A DNA stretch of 47,495 bases from Acidimicrobiia bacterium (GCA_016871375.1 VFYY01000006.1:1-47495); one strand, 5' to 3'; positions 7,395 to 21,569 are shown, counted from the first letter of the stretch. Numbers and translations: made by a program. Notes: generated by a model not told the origin, from the sequence alone.

Positions 7395-8779
7395 CCGATT
7401 TGACGGCCCACGTCGTTATTCTTGCGGCCGGTCAGGGCACGCGTATGAAATCGCGCGTCCCCAAGGTCCTGCACCCGGTCGCCGGCCGAACCATGATTGG
7501 GCACGTCCTGCGGACCGCGGCGTCGGTAAACCCGGCCACCATTACCCTGATCGTTGGCCACCAGGCAGATACCGTCCGCGACCGGCTGCGCGAAGTTCCG
7601 GGACTGCAGTTCGCCCTCCAGAAGCCACAACGCGGGACCGCCCATGCCCTGCAGCAGGCGGAGCCGGCACTGACCGACCGCACCGGGACGCTCGTGCTGC
7701 TCTCGGGTGACGTCCCGTTGCTCACACCAGCGACGCTGGCGCGGCTCCTCGACGCGCATCACGCCGCCGGGGCCGCCGCCACGGTCGTCACCGCGAACGT
7801 CGAGCGCCCGTACGGCTACGGCCGCATCGTGCGCACCGGCGGCCGCATCGCGCGCATCGTCGAGGAAAAAGACGCCTCGCCCGCCGAACGCCGGATTCAC
7901 GAGATCAACAGCGGGATTTATGCCTTCGATCTCGCCCCGCTGTTCGACGCGCTGCGAACAATCGCCTCGAAGAACGCGCAGGGCGAGTACTACCTGACCG
8001 ACCTCATTGGCATCTACCGGCGACGGAAGCTGCCGGTCGAAACCTACACCGTGGAAAACGCCGCCGAGATCCGCGGCGTGAACAGCCGCAGCGAACTCGC
8101 TGAAGTGAGCGCCATCGTGAGACAGACCAAGAACGAAGAACTCATGGCCGCCGGCGTCACCATCGTTGACCCGGCGACGACCTACATCGACCCGGACGTC
8201 CAGGTCGGCGCCGATACAGTGATTCACCCCGGTGTGGTGCTGGAGGGACAGACGCGCATCGGCGCGGCCTGTGAAATCCACGCCTACACCAGGCTGGTGG
8301 ACGCGGAAATCGGCGATCGGGTGACGGTCAACAACTACTGCCTCATCGTTGGTGCGCGCGTTGCAGACGGAGCGTCGGTCGGGCCGTTTGCTCATCTGCG
8401 GCCCGAGACTGAAGTTGGGCAAGGGGCCAAAGTCGGTAACTTCGTGGAACTAAAGAAGACAACGCTTGGCCCCGGCTCCAAGGCAAATCACCTGTCCTAC
8501 CTGGGAGATGCCACGATCGGCGCAAACGTCAATGTTGGGGCAGGCACCATAACCTGTAACTACGACGGACAGAAGAAGCACCAGACGGTCATCGAGGACG
8601 GGGCGTTCATCGGCAGCGATACGCAGCTGATCGCGCCCGTGAAAGTCGGCAAAGGCGCGTACGTGGGCGCCGGGTCCTCCATCACGCAGGACGTGCCTGC
8701 GGGGGCCCTGGGCATCGGTCGCGGCCGGCAGTCCAACGTCGAAGGCTGGGTCGAGAAGAAGAAGGGCGGAGGGGCCTGA
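7391..8779 (+). CDS. glmU: Bifunctional UDP-GlcNAc pyrophosphorylase / glucosamine-1-phosphate acetyltransferase
   Basis: Performs the last two steps to UDP-GlcNAc, the precursor for peptidoglycan and LPS. It is 462 aa, the normal length. The N-terminal Rossmann-like uridylyltransferase carries [15 protein letters not shown] (residues 11-25). The C-terminal half, from about 250, is a left-handed beta-helix of hexapeptide repeats with the acetyltransferase signature [10 protein letters not shown] and HLSYLGDA. The ATG lies in an ATGA overlap with the rsmI stop, and glmS begins one base after its own stop, so rsmI-glmU-glmS form one operon. Confidence 0.98.
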   Translation: MTDLTAHVVILAAGQGTRMKSRVPKVLHPVAGRTMIGHVLRTAASVNPATITLIVGHQADTVRDRLREVPGLQFALQKPQRGTAHALQQAEPALTDRTGTLVLLSGDVPLLTPATLARLLDAHHAAGAAATVVTANVERPYGYGRIVRTGGRIARIVEEKDASPAERRIHEINSGIYAFDLAPLFDALRTIASKNAQGEYYLTDLIGIYRRRKLPVETYTVENAAEIRGVNSRSELAEVSAIVRQTKNEELMAAGVTIVDPATTYIDPDVQVGADTVIHPGVVLEGQTRIGAACEIHAYTRLVDAEIGDRVTVNNYCLIVGARVADGASVGPFAHLRPETEVGQGAKVGNFVELKKTTLGPGSKANHLSYLGDATIGANVNVGAGTITCNYDGQKKHQTVIEDGAFIGSDTQLIAPVKVGKGAYVGAGSSITQDVPAGALGIGRGRQSNVEGWVEKKKGGGA

Positions 8780-8780
8780 T

Positions 8781-10625
8781 ATGTGCGGGATCATCGGCTA
8801 CATCGGCTCGAAGCCAGTCGTCCCGGTGCTGCTGGACGGCTTGCGGCGCATGGAATACCGCGGCTACGACTCCGCGGGCGTCGCGGTGGTCAGTCCCGAG
8901 GGCATCACGCTGCGCCGCTCCGCCGGCAAGCTCGTGAACCTCGAGAACGCCATCGAAACCGAGCCGGTCGATGGCCTCTACGGCGTCGGGCACACGCGCT
9001 GGGCCACCCACGGCCGCCCCACCGAAGAGAACGCGCACCCGCACCGCGACTGCACCGGCCGCATCGTCGTCGTCCACAACGGGATCATCGAGAACTATTT
9101 CGAGCTGAAGCACGAGCTGCAGGCGCAGGGACACGAGTTCAAGACTGAAACCGACACCGAGATCGTCGCGCACCTGGTCGAGCGCGAGATGCAGCAGGAC
9201 GGACTGGAGATGGCGGTCCGCCGCGCGCTCAAGTTGATGCGCGGCATGTTCGCGCTGGTGCTCGTGTCGGTGGAGGACCCCGAGAAGATCGTGGCCGTGC
9301 GCAACGGCCCGCCGATCGTCGTCGGCTTCGGCGACAACGAGTTCTTTGTCGCGTCCGACATTCCCGCAATCCTCACGCACACGCGCGACGTCGTGTTTCT
9401 CGGCGACGAGGAGATGGCGGTCATCACGCGCTCCGGGGTGGAGTTCACCGACTACAACGGGCGCGCGGTCTCGAAGACGACGCAGCGCGTCATGTGGGAT
9501 CCGATTGCGGCTGAGAAGGGCGGCCACAAGCACTTCATGCTCAAGGAAATCTATGAGCAGCCGACCGCCGCGCGCGACACCATCCTCGGCCGCGTCTCGC
9601 TCGATCGCGGCCGCATCTTCCTGGAAGACCTGAACATTCCCGAAGAGACGTTCCGCACGCTCGACAAGGTGACGATCATCGCCTGCGGCACGTCATGGCA
9701 CGCCGGCCTCGTGGGCAAGTACCTGATCGAGGCGCTGGCGCAGGTGCCGGTCGAGGTGGACTACGGCTCCGAGTACCGGTACCGGAATCCGCTCGTCGCG
9801 AAGCGCGAGCTCGCCGTCGTGATCACGCAGTCCGGCGAGACGGCGGACACGCTCGCGGCGCTCCGCGAGGCGCGCCGCAAGGGCGCCAGCAGCATTGCCA
9901 TCTGCAACGTCGTCGGCAGCATGGCGACGCGTGAAGCCGACGGTACGGTCTACACGCACGCCGGTCCGGAGATTGGCGTGGCGTCCACGAAGGCGTTCAC
10001 GTCGCAGCTCGTCGCGCTGCAGCTCCTGGCGCTCTACATGGCGCAGGCGCGCGGGAGCCTGGCGCCCGACGCCATCCGCCGCCACATCGCGGAACTGCTG
10101 CAGATCCCGCAGGTGCTCGAGCAGGCGATCAAGGCGTCGGCCGCGACCGAGCGGGTGGCGGAGAAGTTCTACAACCGCACCGACTTCCTGTTCCTCGGCC
10201 GCGGCATCAACTATCCGATTGCGCTCGAGGGCGCGCTCAAGCTGAAGGAGATCTCCTACATCCACGCGGAAGGCTATCCGGCGGGCGAGATGAAGCACGG
10301 CCCGATCGCGCTCATCGACGAGCGAATGCCGGTCGTGGCCATCGCGCCACACGATCACGTCTTCGAGAAGATGACGGGCAACGTCCAGGAGGCGAAGGCG
10401 CGCGGTGGATCCGTGATCGCCATCACGAGCGACGGCGACAACCGCATGGCCGGCATCCTCGATGCGAACGACGACGTGATTCTGCCGATGCCGGAGACAA
10501 CGCCGCTGCTCACGCCGATCGTCATGACGATTCCGCTGCAACTGCTCGCGTATCACATCGCCGTGCGCCGCGGGTGCGATGTCGATCAGCCGCGCAACCT
10601 GGCGAAGTCCGTCACGGTGGAGTAG
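8781..10625 (+). CDS. glmS: Glutamine-fructose-6-phosphate aminotransferase (isomerizing)
   Basis: Makes glucosamine-6-phosphate from fructose-6-phosphate and glutamine, the entry step of amino-sugar synthesis. It is 614 aa. Cys2, directly after the initiator Met (MCGIIGYIG), is the N-terminal nucleophile of the glutaminase domain. GHTRWATHG and NGIIENY follow, then two SIS domains with [15 protein letters not shown] and [14 protein letters not shown]. The C-terminus [13 protein letters not shown] is the family ending. No glmS ribozyme is possible, because only one base separates it from glmU; regulation must be by another route. Confidence 0.98.
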   Translation: MCGIIGYIGSKPVVPVLLDGLRRMEYRGYDSAGVAVVSPEGITLRRSAGKLVNLENAIETEPVDGLYGVGHTRWATHGRPTEENAHPHRDCTGRIVVVHNGIIENYFELKHELQAQGHEFKTETDTEIVAHLVEREMQQDGLEMAVRRALKLMRGMFALVLVSVEDPEKIVAVRNGPPIVVGFGDNEFFVASDIPAILTHTRDVVFLGDEEMAVITRSGVEFTDYNGRAVSKTTQRVMWDPIAAEKGGHKHFMLKEIYEQPTAARDTILGRVSLDRGRIFLEDLNIPEETFRTLDKVTIIACGTSWHAGLVGKYLIEALAQVPVEVDYGSEYRYRNPLVAKRELAVVITQSGETADTLAALREARRKGASSIAICNVVGSMATREADGTVYTHAGPEIGVASTKAFTSQLVALQLLALYMAQARGSLAPDAIRRHIAELLQIPQVLEQAIKASAATERVAEKFYNRTDFLFLGRGINYPIALEGALKLKEISYIHAEGYPAGEMKHGPIALIDERMPVVAIAPHDHVFEKMTGNVQEAKARGGSVIAITSDGDNRMAGILDANDDVILPMPETTPLLTPIVMTIPLQLLAYHIAVRRGCDVDQPRNLAKSVTVE

Positions 10626-10632
10626 ACGACGG

Positions 10633-10638
10633 TAAGAT
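10633..10638 (+). promoter_or_regulatory. Possible -10 hexamer immediately before pcrA
   Basis: TAAGAT lies 7 bases before the TTG start at 10645, in the 19-base gap after glmS. If used, the message would begin at or next to the start codon. No -35 element is evident. Confidence 0.3.
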
Positions 10639-10644
10639 AGAGGC

Positions 10645-12930
10645 TTGGATCTGCTTTCAAGCCTCAATCCTGAACAGCAGGAAGCGGTTCTGCAGTCCGA
10701 TGGCGCGCTCCTGATCCTGGCCGGCGCCGGATCGGGGAAGACGCGCGTCATCGCGCACCGCATCGCGCATCTCGTCAGCGGGCAGATCACGCAGCCCGAC
10801 CGCATCCTCGCGGTCACGTTCACCAACAAGGCGGCCGAGGAGATGCGGACGCGTGTCGAGACGCTGCTCGGCGTCGACTGCCGGCAGATGTGGATCTCGA
10901 CGTTCCACTCGCTGTGCGCGCGGCTGCTGCGGCGCGAGGCGCCGCACGTCGGCCTGTCGCGCGATTTCGTCATCTACGACTCCACCGACCAGCTCACCGT
11001 CATCAAGCAGGCGCTGAAGGAGATCGGCCTCGACGACAGCACCGTCCAGCCCAGGCTCGCCCTGTCGCGCATCAGCCACGCCAAGAACCGCATGGAAGGG
11101 CCGGAGGTGTTCAACGCCAACGCCGCCTGGAACCCGCGCGACCAGCAGATCGGCACGCTCTACGGGATGTACCTGAAGGCGCTGCGCGACGCGAACGCGC
11201 TGGACTTCGACGACCTGCTCCTGAAGACCGTCGAGCTCTTCGAGACGTCCGAGGCGGTGCGCGAGCGCTACGCGGACAAGTTCAAGTACGTCATGGTGGA
11301 CGAGTACCAGGACACGAACCGTCCTCAGTACCTGCTCGTCCAGCGGCTCGCCGGCAAGCACCGCAACCTGTGCGTGGTCGGCGACCCGGACCAGTCCATC
11401 TACAAGTGGCGCGGCGCCGATCTCCGCAACATCCTCGACTTCGAGCACGACTTTCCCGAGGCGCGCATCGTCCGCCTCGAGCGCAACTACCGCTCGACGC
11501 AGGTGATTCTGGACGCCGCGTCGGCCGTCATCTCGCAGAACCGCAACCGCAAGGAAAAGCGGCTGTACACCGACCGCACGGGCGGCGCGAAGGTGCTGTA
11601 CTACCGCGCCGGCGACGACCTGGACGAGGCCGAGTTCATCGCCAGGACGGCGCGCGTGGCGCTGCACGACCACGTCGAGAACACCGTGGCGATCCTGTAC
11701 CGCACCAACGCCCAGTCGCGCACGGTCGAAGACGCGTTGCGCCGGTCCGGGACCGACTACAAGATCATCGGCGGCGTGCGGTTCTACGAGCGCAAGGAGA
11801 TCAAGGACTCGCTCGCGTACCTGAAGCTCGTGCTGAGCCCGCACGACGACGTCAGCCTGCGGCGGGTCATCAACGTGCCCGCGCGCGGAATCGGGAAGGG
11901 CGTGATGGAGGGCCTTGAAGGTGTAGGGGCGACCCATGGGTCGCCCGTAGACGACGCACCGCCGCTTCTGGCCGGCCATCAGCCGGTGGCTGCCGCCAAC
12001 TCCCTCTGGGCCAAGCTGCTGCGCGCAACCGATGAACGGGCGATGCATGCATCGCCCCTACCGCGACGCGCCGTGGCGTCGCTCGCGGCGTTCCGCGACC
12101 TCATCACCAGCCTGACCGCCATGGCCGCACACGAATCGGTCTCGATCGCCCTTGGCAAAGTCATCGACCAGAGCGGTTACCTGCAGGACCTTCGCGAGGA
12201 GCGCAGCGAAGAGGCGGAGAGCCGGATCGAGAACCTGATGGAGCTCGTGTCCGCGGCCCGCGAATACGAGACGCGGAACCCGGAGCCGTCGCTCGCCGGC
12301 TTCGTGGACCAGCTCTCGCTGCTCTCGGACGTCGACGAGGAGGCCGGCTCACGGAACGCGCGCGTGCTCATGATGACGATGCACAGCGCGAAGGGGCTGG
12401 AGTTCCCGGTGGTGGTGATGGCCGGCCTCGAGGAGGGGCTGTTCCCGCACTCGCGGTCCGCCGACGACGAGGCGGAACTCGAGGAGGAGCGCCGCCTCTG
12501 CTACGTCGGCATCACGCGCGCGCAGCGGCGCCTCGTCCTGACCTCGGCCGCCAGGCGCCGCGTCTTCGGCGAGTACCAGTCCACCGACCCGTCGCGGTTC
12601 ATCGACGAGATTCCTCGCGAGCTGATCGAGGAAATCCCTTCCACGTTCGTCTCGCCCTACCAGTCGTCGTTCTCGCAGTTCCGCGCCAACCCGTACGGCA
12701 AGGGCTACCGCCGCGCCAGGGAAGAGCCCGCGGCCTACGCCTACGAGGATGAGGATCAGTCAGTCCCCGCGGGTCTCAAGCCGGGCCTGAAGGTGCGCCA
12801 CCCGCAGTTCGGCGAGGGCATGGTGCTCAGCGTGGAGCCGCTCGACGACGACGTCAAGGTCGTCGTCCGCTTCAATTCGGTGGGGCGGAAGACGCTGCGG
12901 GCGAAGTTCGCGAAGCTCGAAGTGGCGTGA
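10645..12930 (+). CDS. pcrA: UvrD/PcrA-type superfamily 1 DNA helicase carrying two in-frame palindrome insertions
   Basis: ATP-dependent 3'-5' DNA helicase for repair and replication. It is 761 aa with a TTG start. Walker A is GAGSGKT (residues 27-33), motif II VDEYQDTN (from about 218), then GDPDQSIYKWRGA, NYRS and the C-terminal TMHSAKGLEFPVV and YVGITRAQ motifs. A Tudor-like tail (GLKVRHPQFGEGMVL) closes the protein. In domain 2B, between PARGIGKGVMEGLE and AAFRDLI, two palindromes of the GTAGGGGC family are translated: residues about 427-435 (VGATHGSPV) and 465-473 (RAMHASPLP). The intervening NSLWAKLLRATDE aligns with the normal family segment, so the inserts look like additions in a surface linker, not replacements. 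A large paired-palindrome element follows the stop. Confidence 0.96.
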   Translation: MDLLSSLNPEQQEAVLQSDGALLILAGAGSGKTRVIAHRIAHLVSGQITQPDRILAVTFTNKAAEEMRTRVETLLGVDCRQMWISTFHSLCARLLRREAPHVGLSRDFVIYDSTDQLTVIKQALKEIGLDDSTVQPRLALSRISHAKNRMEGPEVFNANAAWNPRDQQIGTLYGMYLKALRDANALDFDDLLLKTVELFETSEAVRERYADKFKYVMVDEYQDTNRPQYLLVQRLAGKHRNLCVVGDPDQSIYKWRGADLRNILDFEHDFPEARIVRLERNYRSTQVILDAASAVISQNRNRKEKRLYTDRTGGAKVLYYRAGDDLDEAEFIARTARVALHDHVENTVAILYRTNAQSRTVEDALRRSGTDYKIIGGVRFYERKEIKDSLAYLKLVLSPHDDVSLRRVINVPARGIGKGVMEGLEGVGATHGSPVDDAPPLLAGHQPVAAANSLWAKLLRATDERAMHASPLPRRAVASLAAFRDLITSLTAMAAHESVSIALGKVIDQSGYLQDLREERSEEAESRIENLMELVSAAREYETRNPEPSLAGFVDQLSLLSDVDEEAGSRNARVLMMTMHSAKGLEFPVVVMAGLEEGLFPHSRSADDEAELEEERRLCYVGITRAQRRLVLTSAARRRVFGEYQSTDPSRFIDEIPRELIEEIPSTFVSPYQSSFSQFRANPYGKGYRRAREEPAAYAYEDEDQSVPAGLKPGLKVRHPQFGEGMVLSVEPLDDDVKVVVRFNSVGRKTLRAKFAKLEVA
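11923..11950 (+). repeat. GTAGGGGC-family palindrome, in frame in pcrA (copy 1)
   Basis: GTAG followed by the perfect 20-bp palindrome GGGCGACCCATGGGTCGCCC (11927-11946) and GTAG. Read in the pcrA frame it gives VGATHGSPV. The flank GTAGGGGC and the phase GTA-GGG-GCN match the copies in mnmE, dusB and the Wzt-like gene. Confidence 0.85.
12037..12062 (-). repeat. GTAGGGGC-family palindrome, reverse orientation, in frame in pcrA (copy 2)
   Basis: GGGCGATGCATGCATCGCCC (12038-12057) is a perfect 20-bp palindrome ending in CCCCTAC, the reverse complement of the GTAGGGG flank. It is translated as RAMHASPLP. With copy 1 it forms an outward-facing inverted pair 139 bp across. A near-identical palindrome (GGGCGACGCATGCGTCGCCC) precedes dusB. 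Confidence 0.85.
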
Positions 12931-12943
12931 CGTGCCGGCTCGC

Positions 12944-13077
12944 GCGGTTTCGACTTCTTCGTAGTGTCCGGCTTTAGCCAGGCTTTAGCCGGACCACACA
13001 CGGCGGTGCCGATCAACGTGGTCCGGCTAAAGCCGGACACTACGACGTTTCGAAACCGCTCTAAAGCCGGCCCCTAC
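12944..13077. repeat. Paired-palindrome (BIME/MITE-like) element after pcrA
   Basis: This fills the 149-bp gap between pcrA and the convergent lipoprotein gene. The ends GCGGTTTCGA (from 12944) and TCGAAACCGC (to about 13059) are inverted. Inside are the inverted arms GTAGTGTCCGGCTTTAGCC (12961) and GGCTAAAGCCGGACACTAC (about 13025-13043), flanking a core containing CACACGGCGGTGCCGATCAA. A small tandem slip, GGCTTTAGCC twice, lies in the left arm. The core occurs reverse-complemented in the element at 37343-37530. A half palindrome of the other family (CTAAAGCCGGCCCCTAC, 13061-13077) is attached at the right. It may serve as a bidirectional terminator here. Confidence 0.85.
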
Positions 13078-13079
13078 GA

Positions 13080-13430
13080 CTACTCAAAGCCGGTGATGAA
13101 CCAGGGGTGCGGCCCCGGCTCCCGCTGCATCGTGACAACGAGCATCCGCTCCACGACCTGACCCGACGGCGTCCTCACCTGCGCCCGGACGCTGACCTGC
13201 TTCGGGCCCGTCTCCGCTCCCGCATCGACCACCTCGAACTCCTGCACCACGCCGTCGCGCCGCGGTTCGAAGACGACGGAAGCCGTCCGCGCGAGCACGG
13301 TCGTGTCGCGCACGCGCGAGGCCTCGAAGAAGTCGGTGAGGGTCTGGTGTTCGGGAGAGGGCGGAGCAGGGCCGCAGCCGGCAAGGGCGGCTGCGGCTGC
13401 GACGCTCGCTATCTGCCGGAACGCCTTCAC
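13080..13430 (-). CDS. Small putative lipoprotein of unknown function
   Basis: 116 aa. The N-terminus MKAFRQIASVAAAAALAGCG is a lipoprotein signal with a lipobox ending in cysteine 19 (LAGC), so the mature protein should be lipid-anchored in the envelope. The mature part has no motif I recognise; it looks like a compact beta-rich domain (PKQVSVRAQVRTPSGQVVER). It begins 7 bases after the gyrA stop on the same strand, so it is probably the last gene of a gyrB-gyrA transcript. I cannot suggest a function. Confidence 0.75.
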   Translation of the reverse strand: MKAFRQIASVAAAAALAGCGPAPPSPEHQTLTDFFEASRVRDTTVLARTASVVFEPRRDGVVQEFEVVDAGAETGPKQVSVRAQVRTPSGQVVERMLVVTMQREPGPHPWFITGFE

Positions 13431-13437
13431 GGCGTTC

Positions 13438-15929
13438 CTAGGAAACAGGCAAAGAATCGGGCGCCTCTCCGTTGTCGTCCTTCTCGGCGAGCCGGGCGAT
13501 CGAGACCGCGCGGTCGTCGCCCTCGATGTCGATGAGCTTGACGCCCTGCGTCGCGCGGCCGATGGCGCGGATGTCCTTCGCCGCCATGCGCAGGATCTTG
13601 CCCTGCTGCGTGATCAGCATCAGCTCGTCGTCATCGGCCACCTGCAGGACGCCGACGGCCTTGCCGTTGCGCTCGGGCGTCTGGATGTTGATGATGCCGA
13701 GGCCGCCGCGCGACTGCACGCGGTACTCGTCGAGGCCGGTCCGCTTGCCGTAGCCCTGTTCGGTGACGCTGAGGATCGTGCCGCCAGGCTTGAGCACGTC
13801 CATCCCGACGACCTCGTCGCCTTCACGCAGCATGATGCCGCGGACGCCGCCGGCGGTGCGGCCCATCGACCGCACGTCGCCCTCGGGGAAGCGAATCGAC
13901 ATGCCGTCGCGCGTGCCGATGAAGATCTCGTGCGTGCCGTCGGAGATCTGCACCGCGATCACGGCGTCGCCTTCCTCGACGTCCATGGCGATGATGCCGC
14001 CCGAGCGCGGGTTGCTGAACGCGGCCAGCTCGGTCTTCTTGATCTCGCCGCGCTTGGTGCCCATGACGATGAACTTGTTCTCTTCGAACTCGCGCACGGC
14101 GAGCAGCGCCGCGATGCGCTCGCCGTCCTGCATGGACACGAGGTTGGCGATCGCCTTGCCGCGGCCGTCGGGCCCGACGTCGGGAATCTCGTGGACCTTC
14201 AGCCAGTAGGCGCGGCCGCGGTCCGAGAAGATCATGATGTAGGCGTGCGTGGAGGCGACGAAGAGGTGGCTGACGAAGTCCTCCTCGCGCGTGCGCATGC
14301 CGATGCGGCCCTTGCCGCCGCGGCGCTGGTTCCGGTAGTTGGTGATCGCGGTCCGCTTGATGTAGCCGGTGTTGCTCACCGTGATCGCCATGTCTTCCTC
14401 GGCGATCAGGTCCTCGATCCGGAACTCGCCTTCCTCGGCCAGGATCTCGGTGCGGCGCGCGTCGCTGAACCGCTCCTGCACCGCGCGCAGCTCCTCGACG
14501 ACGATCTGCATCAGCAGCGTGTCGCTCGAGAGGATCGCGACGAGGCGCTCAATCAGCTTCAGCAGCTCGGCGAGCTCGTCGAGGATCTTCTGCCGCTCGA
14601 GGCCGGTCAGCCGCTGCAGCTGCATGTCCAGGATGGCCTGCGCCTGGATCTGGCTGAGGCTGAACTGCGTCATGAGGCCGTCCCGCGCCTCGCCGGGGTT
14701 CTTCGCGGCGCGAATGAGCGCGATCACCTGGTCGAGGTGATCGATCGCGATCTTCAGGCCTTCGAGGATGTGCCGGCGCGCCTCCGCCTTGCGCAGCTCG
14801 AACTCCGTCCGCCGGCGGACCACTTCGCGCCGGAACTCGACGAAGTTCTCGATCAGCTCGACGAGCGAGAGGATCCGCGGCCGCCCGCCGACGATGGCGA
14901 GCATGATGATGCCGAAGCTGCTCTGCAGCGCCGTGTGCTTGTACAGGTTGTTGAGGATGACGTCGCCGATCTCCCCGCGCTTCAGGTCGATCACGATGCG
15001 CAGGCCGTCGCGGTCCGACTCGTCGCGGATGTCGGAGATGCCCTCGATGGTCTTTTCCCGCACCAGCTCCGCGATGCGCTCGATCAGCTTTGCCTTGTTG
15101 ACCTGGTAGGGAATCGCGGTGACGACGATGGACGACCGATCGCCCTTCTTCGAGACCTCGATCTCCGCCCTGGCGCGCATGATGACCGCGCCGCGGCCGG
15201 TCAGGTACGCCTGCTGGATGCCCGCGCGCCCGAGGATGTAGCCGCCGGTGGGGAAGTCAGGGCCGGGGACGAGCTCCAGCAGCCTGCGCTGCTTCTCCGA
15301 CAGCGTCGGCGGCTCCTCGGCCTGCGAGCTGTCGATGATCCAGATGGCCGCCTCGATGACCTCCCGCATGTTGTGCGGGGGCACGTTGGTGGCCATGCCG
15401 ACGGCAATGCCGGCCGACCCGTTCACCAGCAGGTTGGGGAACGGCGCCGGCAGCACCGTCGGCTCTTCGGTGGTCTCGTCGAAGTTCGGGACGAAGTCGA
15501 CCGTCTCCTTGTCGAGATCGGCCATCAGCTCCTCGGCGAGCGCCTCGAGACGCGCCTCGGTATACCGGTAGGCCGCGGGCGGATCGCCGTCGACGGAGCC
15601 GAAGTTCCCCTGGCCGTCCACCAGGGGATACCGCATGTTGAAGTCCTGGGCGAGACGCACCAGCGTGTCGTACGCGGGCGCGTCGCCGTGCGGGTGGTAG
15701 TTGCCGATGACCTCGCCGACGATCTTGGCGCACTTGCGGTAGGCGCGGTTGCTGGGGAGGCCCATCTGCCGCATCGCGTACAGCACGCGCCGGTGCGCCG
15801 GCTTGAGCCCGTCTCGTACGTCGGGCAGCGCTCGCCCGATGATTACGCTCATGGCGTAATCCATGTACGAGCGCTTCATCTCGTCTTCGATGTTGACCGG
15901 TATTCGGTTGTGCGGGACGGGAGTGCTCA

Positions 15930-15930
<1 letters not shown>
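13438..15930 (-). CDS. gyrA: DNA gyrase subunit A
   Basis: Breakage-reunion subunit that, with GyrB, introduces negative supercoils. It is 830 aa from the ATG at 15930; a TTG lies one codon upstream. The catalytic tyrosine is in [10 protein letters not shown] (residue 124 counted from the TTG). The GyrA-box QRRGGKG is present in the C-terminal beta-pinwheel ([12 protein letters not shown]), so this is true gyrase and not topoisomerase IV. In the quinolone-resistance region the sequence is [11 protein letters not shown], with Ala at the position of E. coli Ser83 (codon 15681-15679) and Asp at the position of Asp87. The start overlaps the gyrB stop by one base (TGATG). Confidence 0.98.
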
Positions 15931-19868
<3,938 letters not shown>

Positions 19869-21224
19869 TTACCTGAATGATTCGAGAAAGTTAGTGATGA
19901 GGCTGTTGAAATCTCCGTCCTTCCTGCGCAGCTCATCGACCTTCTTGATCGAGTGAATCACGGTCGAGTGGTGCTTTCCCCCGAAGCTCCTGCCGATCTC
20001 CGGCAGTGACGCATTCGTCAGCGTCTTGCAGAGGTACATCGCGATCTGACGAGGCATCGCGATCGACTTCGAGTTGTTGCGCGACTTCAACTCTCCAACC
20101 TTGAGCTGGTAGTAGTCGGAGACGAACTTCTGAATCGTCTCGATCGTGATCGCGCGATCGTCCTGGTCGATGACGTTGCGCAGCACTTCCTGAGCGAGAT
20201 CGAGCGAGAGCTCGCGGCCGGTCAGCGACGCGTACGCGATCAGACGGATCAGCGACCCTTCGAGCTCGCGGATGTTCGACTTGATGCGGCCGGCGATGTA
20301 CATCGCCACGCTGTCGGGCAGCGGCACCGCTTCGGCTTCCGCCTTGCGCTTCAGAATCGCGACCTTGGTCTCGATGTCCGGCGCCTGAATGTCGGCGATG
20401 AGGCCCCACTCGAAGCGCGAGCGCAGGCGCTCCTCGAGCGCTGGAATCTCGTGCGGCGGGTGATCGCTGCTCAGCACGATCTGCTTCTGCGCGTCGTAGA
20501 GCGCGTTGAACGTGTGGAAGAACTCCGTCTGCGTGCCTTCCTTTCCCGAGACGAACTGAATGTCGTCGACGAGCAGCACGTCAACGGACCGGTAGCGCTC
20601 GCGGAAGTCCAGGATCCGGTCGTAGCGCAGCGCGTTGATCATCTCGTTCATGAACCGCTCGGACGAGATGTAGGTCAGCTTCAGCCCGGGATCGTGCTGC
20701 AGCACGTACTGCCCGATCGCGTGCATCAGGTGCGTCTTGCCGAGACCCACGCCGCCGTAGATGAAGAGCGGGTTGTAGGAGCGCGACGGCGCCTCCGCCA
20801 CGGCGCGGCACGCCGCGTGCGCAAACTGATTCGACGGGCCGACGATGAACGTGTCGAACGTGTAGCGCGGATTCAGTCCTGCGGACGTCGGCACGGCTTC
20901 ACCGCCGATGTCGGGCGCGTTCGCCGCCGCCACCGCGGCCGCCCGCGCGGGCTCGTCGACGACGGGCGGCGGAGGAATCTCCACACCCTCAGCAACGAAG
21001 ACCAGCGACACGTCCGGCCGCCGCACTTCCGCAAGCGCTTCCGACAACACCACGGAGTAGTGCTTCGTCAGCCAGTCTTTGAACAGGGGATTGGGAACCC
21101 GGACGGTGATCGAGCTTCCGCCGTCGGCGATGAACGCGGTCGGCTTGAACCAGGTGTAGTAGCTGTGTCGGTTTACCTTGGTTTCGATCCTGGCGAGGAT
21201 CTGGTCCCAGATAGTGCCTTCCAT
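19869..21224 (-). CDS. dnaA: Chromosomal replication initiator protein DnaA
   Basis: Origin-binding AAA+ ATPase. I start it at the ATG at 21224 (451 aa, MEGTIWDQILARIETKVNRH), where domain I begins; an in-frame upstream extension to 21284 does not resemble the family. Domain III has Walker A GGVGLGKTHLMHAIG and Walker B LLVDDIQF. The domain IV signature MYLCKTLTNASLPEIGRSFG then GKHHSTVIHS contacts DnaA boxes. The domain II linker (Pro/Ala rich, VEIPPPPVVDEPARAAAVAA) is short. It is divergent from rpmH across a 345-bp region that also carries DnaA-box-like sequence. Confidence 0.98.
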   Translation of the reverse strand: MEGTIWDQILARIETKVNRHSYYTWFKPTAFIADGGSSITVRVPNPLFKDWLTKHYSVVLSEALAEVRRPDVSLVFVAEGVEIPPPPVVDEPARAAAVAAANAPDIGGEAVPTSAGLNPRYTFDTFIVGPSNQFAHAACRAVAEAPSRSYNPLFIYGGVGLGKTHLMHAIGQYVLQHDPGLKLTYISSERFMNEMINALRYDRILDFRERYRSVDVLLVDDIQFVSGKEGTQTEFFHTFNALYDAQKQIVLSSDHPPHEIPALEERLRSRFEWGLIADIQAPDIETKVAILKRKAEAEAVPLPDSVAMYIAGRIKSNIRELEGSLIRLIAYASLTGRELSLDLAQEVLRNVIDQDDRAITIETIQKFVSDYYQLKVGELKSRNNSKSIAMPRQIAMYLCKTLTNASLPEIGRSFGGKHHSTVIHSIKKVDELRRKDGDFNSLITNFLESFR

Positions 21225-21569
21225 GGCGGTATGGCTAGAAAAACCCTGCACGATTCGACTTTCGCCTCGCCAAAGCGCCGACATGACGCCGATATGACAG
21301 AAACGTCACGCCGGAATGGCCGAAATTACGCCCGTCAGCGGCCTTCGCCACGCTGAAATCGCCAGAAAACCGCGGTTTTTCAGCCGATCTCAGTCCAGAG
21401 GTCCCGCTTTCCCACAGTGTTTTCCACAGTTGTGGAAATCTTGGGGGAGAAACCGAAGGGGCCCTTCGCGCCTTCCGTCCAAGTCCGTCGCGGACCCGCG
21501 ACTCTAGCATGTTTGACGGCCCTGTGAAGCGATGACTAGTATTATGAGTTTCGACCGCACGAGGAGACG
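21225..21569. other. dnaA-rpmH divergent intergenic region with DnaA-box-like sites
   Basis: A 345-bp region without a gene. It contains TTTTCCACA (21420-21428) facing TGTGGAAAT (21431-21439), two DnaA-box-like 9-mers in inverted orientation only two bases apart. CTTTCCCACA lies just before them, and the 14-bp palindrome AAAACCGCGGTTTT is at 21366-21379. It must hold the dnaA promoter; I cannot pick a convincing one. The boxes may mediate DnaA autoregulation or be a second half of a bipartite origin. Confidence 0.6.
21513..21542 (+). promoter_or_regulatory. rpmH promoter
   Basis: TTGACG (21513-21518), an 18-base spacer and TAGTAT (21537-21542), giving a transcript start near 21550 and a leader of about 20 bases with GAGGAGA before the rpmH ATG. 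This is one of the clearest sigma-70-type promoters in the window and would drive the rpmH-rnpA-yidD-yidC run. Confidence 0.6.

Noticed and set aside
8771-8790. glmS ribozyme or riboswitch before glmS
   Set aside because: There is a single base between glmU stop and glmS start, so no room for a ribozyme leader.
11923-12061. Considered as a short CRISPR array or recombination site
   Set aside because: Only two opposed palindromes, unequal sequence, no regular direct repeats or spacers, and the whole stretch is translated in frame.
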